Notes: generated by a model from the sequence alone, not told the origin. Shown: positions 14,293 to 22,223, numbered from the stretch's first letter. The stretch: DNA of 23,459 nt from CAYNLG01 sp964397995 (GCA_964397995.1 CAYNLG010000061.1:1-23459); one strand, 5' to 3'. A program made the numbers and translations.

Positions 14293-15378
14293 ATGAATCG
14301 CGACCGGGAGATGACCTTCGGCGAGCACCTGGAGGAGCTCCGCAGCCGCGTCATCAAGGCTGTCGTCGGCGTGCTGGTGGCGGCCTTGGCGTGCGGCCTG
14401 ATGCATCGGGAACTGCTCAACCGGGTCGTCGCGCCCTACCGGCAGGCCACCTCGAAGCTAGCCCGCGAGGTCTTCGATCCCTACCTGACCGAGGAGACGG
14501 AGGCGACGTTCCGGGTGGACGACCCGGAGACGTGGCCGACGCTCCCGCCGGAGAAGGCCGAGGTCGTGACGAAGATCCGCGAGGCGCGGATCATCCTCGG
14601 CAGCCCCCTGACGGGCTACGTCACGACGATCCTGCTGTGTATCATGGTCGGGACGCTGATCGCCAGCCCGTGGGTCCTGTACCAGGTGTGGGCGTTCATC
14701 GGCGTGGGGCTCCACCCGCACGAGCGGCGGTTCGTCTATCGGTACGGCCCGTTCAGCTTCCTGCTGTTCCTGGCGGGGGCGAGCCTCTTCTACCTGTGGG
14801 TCCTGCCGATGGGGCTCCAGGCGCTGATGACGCCGACGGCGACCGTCGCGAACATCGAGGAGACCTTCGCCCTGGACCAGTACGTCCGGTTCGTGGCGTG
14901 GATGACGATCGTCTTCGGGCTGGCGTTCCAGACGCCGATCGTGGTGCTGTTCCTGGCGCGGACGCGGATCGTGCCGTTCGAGTCGCTCGTGGCCAACTGG
15001 AAGTACGTCATCCTGGTGATGATGGTGCTCGGGGCGGTCTTCACGCCGCAGGACCCCGTGACGATGGTCCTGCTGGCGGTGCCGCTGGTGGCCCTGTACG
15101 CGGCCGGCCTGCTGCTGGCGTGGCCGGCGGAGCGGCGGCGCCGCCGCGAGGTCGCCGCCGAAGAGGCCGCCTGGGCCGACGGGCGGAGCCCCTACGACGA
15201 CCTCCGCGACGACCTGGAGGACGTCGGGGAGCCGGACGAGGGCGGCGAAGGCGCTGAGGCAGGTGCCGAGGACCGCGAGTTCGCCGGCGGCGCCGACGTC
15301 AACCGCCTCGACCCGGACGACACCGACCGCGGCAACGAGGGCCTCGAGGACGCCGAGCCACCCGAGGACCGGTCGTGA
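14293..15378 (+). CDS. tatC: Twin-arginine translocase subunit TatC
   Basis: 361-residue integral membrane protein, the receptor core of the Tat system that exports folded proteins. The N-terminal TFGEHLEELRSR (8-19) is the family signature. Six membrane segments are visible: VIKAVVGVLVAALACGLM; GYVTTILLCIMVGTLIASP; FSFLLFLAGASLFYLWVL; FVAWMTIVFGLAFQTPIVV; YVILVMMVLGAVFTP; and MVLLAVPLVALYAAGLLLA. YQVWAFIGVGLHPHERRF is the conserved cytoplasmic loop. Two departures from the usual ~250-residue protein: the first periplasmic loop is ~35-40 residues longer than in E. coli (about residues 55-105, charged), and a ~65-residue acidic tail (from ~298, many Asp/Glu/Gly) follows the last helix. The conserved PPD element reads PQD. 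It lies in an operon after the HpnR-like gene and its stop overlaps the nth start (GTGA). No tatA/B is in the window. Confidence 0.9.
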   Translation: MNRDREMTFGEHLEELRSRVIKAVVGVLVAALACGLMHRELLNRVVAPYRQATSKLAREVFDPYLTEETEATFRVDDPETWPTLPPEKAEVVTKIREARIILGSPLTGYVTTILLCIMVGTLIASPWVLYQVWAFIGVGLHPHERRFVYRYGPFSFLLFLAGASLFYLWVLPMGLQALMTPTATVANIEETFALDQYVRFVAWMTIVFGLAFQTPIVVLFLARTRIVPFESLVANWKYVILVMMVLGAVFTPQDPVTMVLLAVPLVALYAAGLLLAWPAERRRRREVAAEEAAWADGRSPYDDLRDDLEDVGEPDEGGEGAEAGAEDREFAGGADVNRLDPDDTDRGNEGLEDAEPPEDRS

Positions 15379-16037
15379 CGCGCGGCCCGCTGGAGGTCGA
15401 GGCACTCGTAACCCGCCTGGAGCGGAGCTACGGCGAGCGGGAGGGGACGCCCGGCGGCAACCCGGTCCGTTCCCTCGTCGGCACCATCCTGAGCCAGCAT
15501 ACCAACGACCGCAACGCCCATGCCGCGCTGGAGTCCCTGGAAGCGCGCTTCGACAACTGGGAGGCCGTGGCGGACGCGCGGCTGGACCGGCTGGCCTCGG
15601 CCATCCGCCCGGCCGGCCTCCACCGGCAGAAAGCCCGGTCCATCCGCGGGGCGCTCCGGGCGATCCGGGATGCGCGCGGCAAGGTTTCGCTGGACCCCTT
15701 GCGCGACGCGCCGACCGACGAGGCCCATGCCGCCCTGATGGCCCTGCCCGGCGTCGGCCGCAAGACCGCCGCCTGCGTCCTCCTGTTCTGCCTGGGGCGG
15801 CCGGTGCTGCCGGTCGACACGCATGTCCTCCGGGTGAGCCGGCGGCTGGGGCTCCTCGACGAGGGGACGTCGGCGGAGGCCGCCCACGACCGGCTCGCGG
15901 CTCTCGTGCCGGAGAATCTCGTCTACCGGTTCCACGTGCTGCTCATCGCGCACGGGCGCGCCAGGTGCACCGCGCGGCACCCGGCGTGCGTCGGGTGCGT
16001 GCTGGAGGACGCCTGCCCGAGCGCGCACAAGGTCTAG
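15375..16037 (+). CDS. nth: Endonuclease III (DNA glycosylase/AP lyase)
   Basis: 220-residue base-excision repair enzyme that removes oxidised pyrimidines and nicks the abasic site. It starts at GTG (15375), overlapping the tatC stop. The helix-hairpin-helix reads LPGVGRKTA with catalytic lysine K130, and the catalytic aspartate is D148 in PVDTHV. The [4Fe-4S] cluster ligands are complete with canonical spacing: C198-x6-C205-x2-C208-x5-C214. ILSQHTND (38-45) corresponds to the LLSxQTTD region of E. coli Nth; the Q-H-T-N-D form is common in a subgroup sometimes annotated simply as endonuclease III domain proteins. It is the final gene of the three-gene operon; a GC-rich palindrome (16045-16058) follows the stop but has no T tract. 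Confidence 0.88.
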   Translation: MTRGPLEVEALVTRLERSYGEREGTPGGNPVRSLVGTILSQHTNDRNAHAALESLEARFDNWEAVADARLDRLASAIRPAGLHRQKARSIRGALRAIRDARGKVSLDPLRDAPTDEAHAALMALPGVGRKTAACVLLFCLGRPVLPVDTHVLRVSRRLGLLDEGTSAEAAHDRLAALVPENLVYRFHVLLIAHGRARCTARHPACVGCVLEDACPSAHKV

Positions 16038-16083
16038 CCACCGCGGGCGGCGCGCGCCGCAACCACGCGGATGTCGATTTCGC

Positions 16084-16113
16084 TTGCGGGCGGGCCGCCA
16101 CACGACGTATAGT
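16084..16113 (+). promoter_or_regulatory. Promoter for the HEAT-repeat lipoprotein gene
   Basis: TTGCGG (16084-16089), an 18-nt spacer and TATAGT (16108-16113). The predicted leader to the ATG at 16180 is about 60 nt. Confidence 0.55.
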
Positions 16114-16179
16114 CCCGTGGCTTGTCGATGCATTGGAGCGACACCGGGGCGACGCCGCCCCCTGAACGGGAGCCCGACC

Positions 16180-17871
16180 ATGACCACGACGCGTGCCGCC
16201 CGGTTCCTTCTGCCTGCCGCCCTGCTGGCGGCCGGCGCCTTCCTGGCGGGCTGCGAAACGGGAACGCGGACCGGCGGCCAGATCACCGAACTCGAGCCGG
16301 ATACTTCGGCGGCCGCCACCGTCCTCCTGAACGCCTCGGCGACGGGCCCGCGGGGGGGGGCCCTCGCCTCGGCCGTCGCGCCGCTGCTTGCGTCGCCCGA
16401 CGTGGCGGTGCGCGGGCAGGCGGCCCAGGTGCTCGGCGCGATGGCCGCCGCCGGCGACCCCGCCCTGGCCCGGCCGGCGCTCGCCCACGCCGACCCGCTG
16501 GTGCGCGGCCTGGCGCAGGCGGCCTACGAGGAGACGGCGGCGCGGGCCATGGGCCCGGTCCTCGTCGGGACGGACGTGGTCGAAGCCCCGATGGCGGTGC
16601 TCGAGGCCCTGGCCCGGATGCACGACCCGGCCGGCCTGGCGGACCTGGACGCCCTGATTGCCGCCCATCGCGGCACCCTTCGCGCCGCCCTGGACGGGCC
16701 GCCGACGGAGGCGGTGCTGGCGGCCGACATCCTTGCCCGGATCGGCGACGTGGCGGCCCGCCGGTGGCTCGTCCAGGTGCCCAAGACCGAGGCCCACGGC
16801 CTGGTCCTGGCCAAGGCCGCCCGGGCGGCCCTGCGGATTCCGACCGACCTGGGCGCGACCGTGCTGCCGGCCATCTGGGACCGGGGCGTCACGGCGCGGC
16901 GGGGCGTGATGCGGGCCCTGGTGGTGCGGAGCGACCCGCGGCTGCTCGACCTGGTGCTCGACGGTCTGGACGCCGAGGACGAGGCCGTTCGCCGCAACGC
17001 CATCCGCGCCCTCGGGAACCTCGGCACGGCGGCGCCGGTGGACCGGCTGGCCGCCTTCCTCGAAAAGCCCGAGGCCGACGGGGGGGCGACGGCCGACGTC
17101 ATCCGGTCGCTGGGGGCGATCGGGTCGACGGAGGCGGCCGACCTGCTGCGCGAGCTGATCCGCCAGGAGCCGTTGCCGCCCGACCTGCTCGTGGAGACGT
17201 TGCTGGCTCTCGGGCCGAAGGCCGACCGCAACGACGTCGCCTGGGTCGCGCCGTACCTGGCGGACGCGACGGCGGAGGTCCGGGCGGCCGCGGCCCGGGT
17301 TCTCGGCTGGACCGGGCACCCCGGCGCCCAGCCGCTGCTCGTGGAGGCGAAGGACGACCCGGAGGCCGTGGTGCGGGCGTCGGTGGCCCGGGCGCTCGGC
17401 CAGATCGGCACGGCCCTGGGCGCGGTCCACACGAAGCCGATGCTGGACGACCGCTCGCCAGCGGTCCAGGCCACGGCCGCCTGGGCCCTGGGCCGCACGC
17501 GGTACGAGCCGGCCGTGCCGGCGCTGGCGGTGCTGGCGCAGCTGCCGACGGGCGTCGCGGACGTGACCCGGTTCGGCGTGATGAGCGACGCGCCGGCCCT
17601 GGCCGCCACGGCGGCACTCGGCGAGATCGGCACCCCACCGGCCCGGGCCGCCCTCGTCGCCTTGGCCGGGTCCGACCTGTGGGCGCTGCGGGCGGCGGCG
17701 GCGCAGGCGCTGGCGGCCGGCGAGACGCTCCCCGCCAACGAGGCCGAGGCCGTCAAGGCCGTCCTGCGGGCCCTGCTCGACGATCCCGTGAACGTGGTGC
17801 GCGGCCAGGCGCTGGTCAGCTTGGTGAAGCTGGGCGAAACGTTTCCGCCGGGGTACTTCCAGACGCACTGA
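16180..17871 (+). CDS. HEAT-repeat lipoprotein
   Basis: 563-residue predicted lipoprotein composed largely of HEAT-type helical repeats. The ATG at 16180 has GGGAG 7 nt upstream. Residues 1-25 form a lipoprotein signal with a perfect LAGC lipobox (C25), so the mature protein should be lipid-anchored. From ~residue 40 to the end run successive ~30-residue helix pairs, for example AVRRNAIRALGNLGTAAPV, EVRAAAARVLGWTGHPGAQP, VVRASVARALGQIG, AVQATAAWALGRTRYEPAVP and LRAAAAQALAAGE. Such solenoids bind proteins; no catalytic motif is seen. A run of nine G (16352-16360) lies in codons 58-60, where slippage would truncate the protein. It is followed by a strong terminator, and the next unit encodes another exported helical-repeat protein. 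Confidence 0.8.
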   Translation: MTTTRAARFLLPAALLAAGAFLAGCETGTRTGGQITELEPDTSAAATVLLNASATGPRGGALASAVAPLLASPDVAVRGQAAQVLGAMAAAGDPALARPALAHADPLVRGLAQAAYEETAARAMGPVLVGTDVVEAPMAVLEALARMHDPAGLADLDALIAAHRGTLRAALDGPPTEAVLAADILARIGDVAARRWLVQVPKTEAHGLVLAKAARAALRIPTDLGATVLPAIWDRGVTARRGVMRALVVRSDPRLLDLVLDGLDAEDEAVRRNAIRALGNLGTAAPVDRLAAFLEKPEADGGATADVIRSLGAIGSTEAADLLRELIRQEPLPPDLLVETLLALGPKADRNDVAWVAPYLADATAEVRAAAARVLGWTGHPGAQPLLVEAKDDPEAVVRASVARALGQIGTALGAVHTKPMLDDRSPAVQATAAWALGRTRYEPAVPALAVLAQLPTGVADVTRFGVMSDAPALAATAALGEIGTPPARAALVALAGSDLWALRAAAAQALAAGETLPANEAEAVKAVLRALLDDPVNVVRGQALVSLVKLGETFPPGYFQTH

Positions 17872-17901
17872 ACCGCCGGCCTCATGGCACGAGACGCCGC
17901 G

Positions 17902-17936
17902 AAAGCCCGGTGCCCCAGGCATCGGGCTTTCTTCTT
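17902..17936 (+). terminator. Intrinsic terminator after the HEAT lipoprotein gene
   Basis: AAAGCCCG (17902-17909) pairs with CGGGCTTT (17923-17930). The stem extends through a G-T wobble and TGCC/GGCA to 13 bp with a CCA loop, and is followed by CTTCTT. It is the clearest rho-independent terminator in the window, 30 nt past the stop. Confidence 0.85.
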
Positions 17937-17956
17937 GGCCGCACGGGCCCTACACT
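17928..17956 (+). promoter_or_regulatory. Possible promoter of the mini-protein/helical-repeat unit
   Basis: TACACT (17951-17956) is a plausible -10 box. The only -35 candidate at 17 nt is TTTCTT (17928-17933), poor and overlapping the terminator tail. The preceding strong terminator implies that a promoter must exist close by. Confidence 0.3.
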
Positions 17957-17987
17957 GCCCATGCACCCGAGACCGGGAGGACGTGTC

Positions 17988-18077
17988 ATGCGCAGGTTCA
18001 TCCAGGCGACGCTCGTGCTGACGGCGGCGGGTGTGGCGGCCGGGTCGGCGACCGCGATGCAAGGCGACCCCGCGTAA
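17988..18077 (+). CDS. 29-residue exported mini-protein
   Basis: Small reading frame starting at ATG 17988 with a strong ribosome site (GGGAGG about 8 nt upstream) and ending in TAA at 18075-18077. The product (MRRFIQATLVLTAAGVAAGS, then ATAMQGDPA) is almost entirely a signal peptide: two arginines, a hydrophobic core and an ATA cleavage site, leaving MQGDPA. The next gene starts 13 nt later with its own signal. It may be a genuine leader or secreted peptide, a translational coupler for the downstream gene, or the surviving start of a gene whose body was lost. I do not recognise it. The ribosome site and clean signal sequence argue that it is translated. Confidence 0.5.
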   Translation: MRRFIQATLVLTAAGVAAGSATAMQGDPA

Positions 18078-18090
18078 CGGAGACACAGCC

Positions 18091-19491
18091 GTGGCGCTTC
18101 GAGGCTCGTTGCTGATTGCGGTTGTCGCATCACTCACGATGGGAAGCCACTGTGCCGCGCCGCCAGAGCCGACCCCCGACCCGTCGCTCGACGCCCTGCT
18201 GGCCCGGGCCCGGGCCGGCGAGGCGGTCGAGGGGCTGCGGACCGTGAAGGACCCGCGCGTGGACGCGTTCTTCCGGGAAGCGGTGCGGCCGGGCGGGCCG
18301 CTCGCCGGCAAGGCCAACTGGGCATGGGGCCTGGAGGTGGCGGCGGCGCGGCTCGGGCCGCAGGTCGCCGGGGACCTGCTCGCGCAGCTCGTGGCGGCCC
18401 CGGCCGCCTGGGTCGAGAACGAGCACGGCTTCCGCTGGGTGGAGAGCCCGGCCCAGGCGGTGGTGCCGGCGCTGGCGCTGGCGGCGGGGCGGGCGCAGGT
18501 CCCGGCGCTGGTGGAGCTGGCCCTGGGGCGCGACACGGCCCGGGCGATGCTGGTCCTCGACGTCCTGGGCGAGATGAGCCCGAAGGCCGCCGAGGCGGGC
18601 CTGCTCCGGGTGATCGAGCAAGGCGATGAGCCCCCGGTGCGGAGGGCGGCCGTCGAGGCACTCCGACGGAAGGGCTCGACCGACGTGACGCCGGTGCTCC
18701 TCAGCGTGTGGCCCGACGCGGACGCGGCGCTCCGCGCGGCCATCCTGGACACCCTGGCCAGTGCGTGGTTCAACCCGTTCGGCGACCAGCTCGACCCCTT
18801 GCCGAGCCAGGCGGACGCCGCGACCCGGGCGGCGTGGGAGCGGCAGACGGGCGACCTCGTGACAGGCGTCCTGCGTGAGGCCGACGTGGCGGTGGCGGCC
18901 GGCGACGACCCGCCGGCGTACTGGGGCCAGGCCCTTAGCGTCGCGCAGGCCCTGAAGACGCCGCAGGTCGTGCCGTGGCTCCGCACGACGTTCGCGCGCC
19001 GGGGCACGCTGGACCCGATGTATGCGGAGCTCCTCGGCTTGGTCGGCACGCCGGAGGCCGAGGCGCTCGTGCTGGAGGCGTCGCGGGCGGCCGACCCGCG
19101 GCAGCGGGCGGCGACGGCCGACGGGCTCATCCTGCTCGACACGCCGGCGGCCCGGAAGCGGCTGGTCGAACTGCTCGCCGACACGACCCCCGTGCCGCCG
19201 GAGATGGACCTGATCGAGATTCTGGGGCCGGACCCGTTCGGCGAGGAAGGCGAGGCGGTCGAGGGCGAGACGGAGGCAGCACCGAAGGGCGACCCGGTCT
19301 GCGCGCACGTCGTGCGTGCCCTGGAGGGCTTCTACGAACGCGGCCCCGCCGTGCAGCACCGCGCCTTTCTCGATAGCGTCATCGCCCCCGAGGTGCCCGA
19401 GGTGGTCGACTGGGCGAAACGGCGCGAGCAGTGGAAGGCCTACCTCCAGAACCCGACCAAGCCGGCGCCCGACGCATGGGGCGCGTTCTAG
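18091..19491 (+). CDS. Exported helical (HEAT-like) repeat protein
   Basis: 466-residue protein of unknown function. It starts at GTG 18091, 13 nt after the mini-protein, with GGAGA 7 nt upstream; the GTG also gives the only sensible N-terminal signal. Residues 1-~20 (ALRGSLLIAVVASLTMGSHC) form an export signal; the cysteine may be lipidated, but GSHC is a poor lipobox. From ~35 the protein is alanine/leucine-rich and built of helix pairs resembling HEAT repeats, such as LVEVALG-like modules and VRRAAVEALRRKGSTDVTP. A ~25-residue acidic insert (EEGEAVEGETEAAPKGD) precedes the last helical segment, and the C-terminus ends QWKAYLQNPTKPAPD. It is less regular than the HEAT lipoprotein upstream, but the two probably share a role as envelope scaffolds. 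Possibly cotranscribed with the gene at 19599. Confidence 0.65.
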   Translation: MALRGSLLIAVVASLTMGSHCAAPPEPTPDPSLDALLARARAGEAVEGLRTVKDPRVDAFFREAVRPGGPLAGKANWAWGLEVAAARLGPQVAGDLLAQLVAAPAAWVENEHGFRWVESPAQAVVPALALAAGRAQVPALVELALGRDTARAMLVLDVLGEMSPKAAEAGLLRVIEQGDEPPVRRAAVEALRRKGSTDVTPVLLSVWPDADAALRAAILDTLASAWFNPFGDQLDPLPSQADAATRAAWERQTGDLVTGVLREADVAVAAGDDPPAYWGQALSVAQALKTPQVVPWLRTTFARRGTLDPMYAELLGLVGTPEAEALVLEASRAADPRQRAATADGLILLDTPAARKRLVELLADTTPVPPEMDLIEILGPDPFGEEGEAVEGETEAAPKGDPVCAHVVRALEGFYERGPAVQHRAFLDSVIAPEVPEVVDWAKRREQWKAYLQNPTKPAPDAWGAF

Positions 19492-19505
19492 GCTTCGCCC
19501 GTCGC

Positions 19506-19526
19506 GCGAGCGGGGCTGCCGCTCGC
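19506..19526 (+). other. Stem-loop after the helical-repeat gene
   Basis: A perfect 8-bp stem, GCGAGCGG (19506-19513) with CCGCTCGC (19519-19526), around a GGCTG loop, 14 nt past the stop. There is no T tract, so it may be a 3'-end stabiliser or a rho-dependent or weak terminator. No promoter is visible between it and the gene at 19599. Confidence 0.4.
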
Positions 19527-19598
19527 CGGAATTGCCGCGGCACGGCGGCACTCGCCCGGGTTCAACGAAACGAGTCCGCAGCCGGAGGCCGCCTGCCC

Positions 19599-21623
19599 AT
19601 GCCGCTGAAGCGTATTGCCCTGACCGCCTTTATTCTGGCCACCGCGGCGGCGCCCGCGCCCGCCGCAGCCGTCGAGGTCCGCGTCGAGCAGCGAACCTAT
19701 CCCGTCCAGGAAGGCAAGCACCGGTCGAACATCGCCCCGGACCACGCCCCGAAGCTCGAGGGCCGGTCGAGCTACACGACGACGGCCGTCGTCCTCGCGA
19801 ACCGGTATCTGGAGCTGACGGTGCTGCCGGAGCTGGGGGGGCGGCTGGTGCGGGTCCGGTGGCGGCCGACGGGCGAGGACCTTTTCTGGGTCCACGACGC
19901 GATCCAGGACGGGGTGAGTTGGTCGATGGGCGGCGGGCGATGGTCGTTCCCGTTCTGGGAACACGGCCGCCACTTCGACGAGACCGGCGGGTACGTCGTG
20001 CGGCACCGCGAGGACGGCGGTGTGACGGTCGCGGTCGACATGCGATTCGACCGGTACCTGACGGCCGCCGAAACCCGCCGCTATGGCCGCGCGACCAACC
20101 TGCGTCTCGCCCAGACCGTGGCGCTTGCGCCGGAGGAGGCGCGGTTCACGTGGCGCGGCCGGGTGACGAACCCCCTGCCCGTCCGGTGCGGCTTCAAGCT
20201 GTGGTACCTGTTGCGGCAGCCAGCGGTGGACGGGACGCGGGTGATCCTGCCGGCAGCCGCGGTGACGGGCCACGGCACGCGGGACCTCGTGCCGTGGGAC
20301 CACGAGACGGTCGTGCGGGACCTGCAGACGAGCGTCTTCGCGATCGGTATCCGCCACGACTTCGCCGGCTGGTTCTTCCCGGCGCGGAACCTGAACGTGC
20401 TGCGGCTCCAGGACCGGCGGCTGGCGCCCGGGGCCAAGCAAGTGCTGTACCGGCCCTCGTCGCGCGGGTACATCGAGATGTGGGGCGGCAACCACGAGGT
20501 GTTCGAGGAGTGCGGCCGGCTGCTGCCGCCCTTCGGGGCGTACGAGATGGCCGTCACGGTGCTCCCGGCCAAGGGCATCGGCCGGGCCGACCTCGCCACC
20601 CGGGACGCCGCCGTGGCGTGCCGCAAGGACGGCGAAACATGGCACGTGGCGGTGGCGCCGGCGCGGCCGCTGGACGGGTACGCGCTGACGCTGGAGGCGG
20701 GCGGCCGGTCGGTCGCGGTGCGGGGCGAGGCGTGCGGCCCGGAGGCGCCCGCCCACCACGCGGCGGCGCTGCCCGGGGACCGGATGTACGTGCGGTTCGC
20801 CGGGCCCGACGGGGCGGTGCTCGTGGACGAGACGCTGCCCGTCGAGGCGGGGCCGATGCCGAAGGAGGCCTTCGCGGCCGCCAAAGCCCGGACCGACGGC
20901 ACGATGCCGGGCGGCAAGGGCCTGTACGCCGAGTGCACGGACCTTGTGAGCGAGCACCAGCTCAGCCTGCCGCGCGCCGCCGGCATGCACCGGAAGGTCC
21001 TGGAGAGCGAGGACGCCCCGCCGCGCGAGGTGCTGGACGCGGCCCGGAGGCTAATGCGGGTGGAGCGGGGGTCCGAGGCGGTCCGGACGGCGCTCGCGCG
21101 GCTTCTGGAACATGAGCCGGCCAACCCGTGGGCGCACCTGTACCTGGGGATGTGGCTGCTGGAGGCCGACCGGGCCGAGGAGGCGGACGCGCATCTCGGG
21201 AAGGCCCTCGATCTGCCGGGCGCGCGGTACCTGGCGGCGCTGCGGGCCCAGGCGCAGGGCGACCCGGCGGCCGCCGAACGCCACCTGCGGGCACTCCTGG
21301 CGATGGGGCCGGAGGCGGCGTTCCATGGCGAGGACGACCCCGGCCGCGCCCTGCTTCAGCCGGGCGCGACCGTCGAGGCCGCGCGGCCGCGGTTGCTGCT
21401 GGCCCTAGTCCTGCGGGCGCAGGGCAAGGCGGCGGAGGCGACGGCCGTGCTGGAGGCGCTCGCGGCGGAGGACCCGGCCGTGACGGAGGCCTGGATGCTG
21501 CTGGGCGACGCCGAGGCCGTCAGGACACTGACGGCGGCCAACCCCGTGGGCCGGGAGGCCGCCGAGGCGACGCTCGCGGCGCTGCGGGACGGGCGGTGGC
21601 GGGGCATCGGCCGGCCGGACTGA
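19599..21623 (+). CDS. Exported DUF5107 protein with C-terminal TPR-like region
   Basis: 674-residue protein. The ATG at 19599 has GGAGG about 10 nt upstream and yields a signal peptide (MPLKRIALTAFILATAAAPA, cleavage near residue 24). Residues ~40-350 match the DUF5107 pattern, a galactose-mutarotase-like beta-sandwich: ANRYLELTVLPELGGRLVRV (starting at ~67), TGEDLFWVHDAIQ, WSFPFWEHGRHFDETGGYVV, GRVTNPLPVRCGFKLWY and RGYIEMWGGNHEVFEE. A middle beta-rich segment runs to ~470. The remainder has TPR-like helix pairs (NPWAHLYLGMWLLEADRAEE, AEATAVLEALAAEDPAVTEA). DUF5107-TPR proteins are widespread in Bacteroidota and Planctomycetota, often near polysaccharide utilisation genes, and are thought to bind or process carbohydrate; no reaction is proven. 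It is the last of three exported repeat proteins in this block. Confidence 0.8.
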   Translation: MPLKRIALTAFILATAAAPAPAAAVEVRVEQRTYPVQEGKHRSNIAPDHAPKLEGRSSYTTTAVVLANRYLELTVLPELGGRLVRVRWRPTGEDLFWVHDAIQDGVSWSMGGGRWSFPFWEHGRHFDETGGYVVRHREDGGVTVAVDMRFDRYLTAAETRRYGRATNLRLAQTVALAPEEARFTWRGRVTNPLPVRCGFKLWYLLRQPAVDGTRVILPAAAVTGHGTRDLVPWDHETVVRDLQTSVFAIGIRHDFAGWFFPARNLNVLRLQDRRLAPGAKQVLYRPSSRGYIEMWGGNHEVFEECGRLLPPFGAYEMAVTVLPAKGIGRADLATRDAAVACRKDGETWHVAVAPARPLDGYALTLEAGGRSVAVRGEACGPEAPAHHAAALPGDRMYVRFAGPDGAVLVDETLPVEAGPMPKEAFAAAKARTDGTMPGGKGLYAECTDLVSEHQLSLPRAAGMHRKVLESEDAPPREVLDAARRLMRVERGSEAVRTALARLLEHEPANPWAHLYLGMWLLEADRAEEADAHLGKALDLPGARYLAALRAQAQGDPAAAERHLRALLAMGPEAAFHGEDDPGRALLQPGATVEAARPRLLLALVLRAQGKAAEATAVLEALAAEDPAVTEAWMLLGDAEAVRTLTAANPVGREAAEATLAALRDGRWRGIGRPD

Positions 21624-21646
21624 CGCGGCGGCCGGGGACGGGGTGA

Positions 21647-21675
21647 TTGCATCCGGCCGGGCGCCGCGGCATACT
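21647..21675 (+). promoter_or_regulatory. Promoter for the universal stress protein gene
   Basis: TTGCAT (21647-21652), 17 nt, CATACT (21670-21675). The predicted leader to the ATG at 21719 is about 37 nt. Confidence 0.5.
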
Positions 21676-21718
21676 GGTCGGCGACCGGACCGCATGGGCC
21701 CAGCCAGGAGGGAGCGCG

Positions 21719-22186
21719 ATGATCCAGATCCGCACGATTCTCGTCCCGACGGACTTCTCGGAACCGAGCGAGAAGGCCGCCCGCTATGCCGCCGAACTCG
21801 CCCGCCGCTACGAGGCCGAGTGCATCGTCTGCCACGTCTCGGACATCCCGGCCGATCTCCTGGCCACCAGCGCCTATTACATGACCGGGCCGAGCGAGCA
21901 GTTCATCGACAAGGTCCGCGAGGAAAGCCAGCGGAGCCTGAAGGCGTTCGCGGAGAAGAACTTCGGGGACGTGCCGGTCGAGACGGTGTTCCTGGAGGGG
22001 CGGCCGTTCGTGGAGATCATCCGGTGCGCCCGGGACCGGCAGGTGGACCTGGTCGTGATCGCGACGCACGGGCGGACGGGGCTGAAGCACGTGCTGTTCG
22101 GGAGCGTGGCGGAGAAGGTGGTCCGCAAGGCCCCCTGCCCCGTGCTGGTGGTGAAGGAGGGCGAGCGGGAGTTCGTCCTGCCGTAG
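21719..22186 (+). CDS. Universal stress protein (UspA family)
   Basis: 155-residue single-domain cytoplasmic Usp protein. The ATG at 21719 is preceded by AGGAGGGA; an in-frame start at 21647 lies inside the promoter. The N-terminal TILVPTDFS (6-14) contains the nucleotide-contacting D12. The phosphate-binding signature is ATHGRTGLKHVLFGS (115-129), the ATP-binding type with A-x2-G-x9-G-S spacing (first glycine replaced by alanine, as is common). It is followed by VAEKVVRKAPCPVLVVKEGE. ATP-binding Usps generally form dimers and support survival under starvation, oxidative or respiratory stress; the exact role here is unknown. It is monocistronic, with recG starting 74 nt downstream from its own promoter. 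Confidence 0.92.
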   Translation: MIQIRTILVPTDFSEPSEKAARYAAELARRYEAECIVCHVSDIPADLLATSAYYMTGPSEQFIDKVREESQRSLKAFAEKNFGDVPVETVFLEGRPFVEIIRCARDRQVDLVVIATHGRTGLKHVLFGSVAEKVVRKAPCPVLVVKEGEREFVLP

Positions 22187-22223
22187 ACGGCGCGCGACCG
22201 CGTGCGGGCGGCGGCGCGGGCGC

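Noticed and set aside
16045..16058. GCGGCGCGCGCCGC palindrome after nth as a terminator
   Set aside because: Only a 5-bp stem is possible with a normal loop and no T tract follows; likely a GC-rich chance palindrome.
16524..19184. 886-codon minus-strand frame spanning two genes and their intergenic terminator
   Set aside because: Ser/Arg/Ala-rich low-complexity product and it crosses a strong terminator and two exported-protein genes; a composition artefact.
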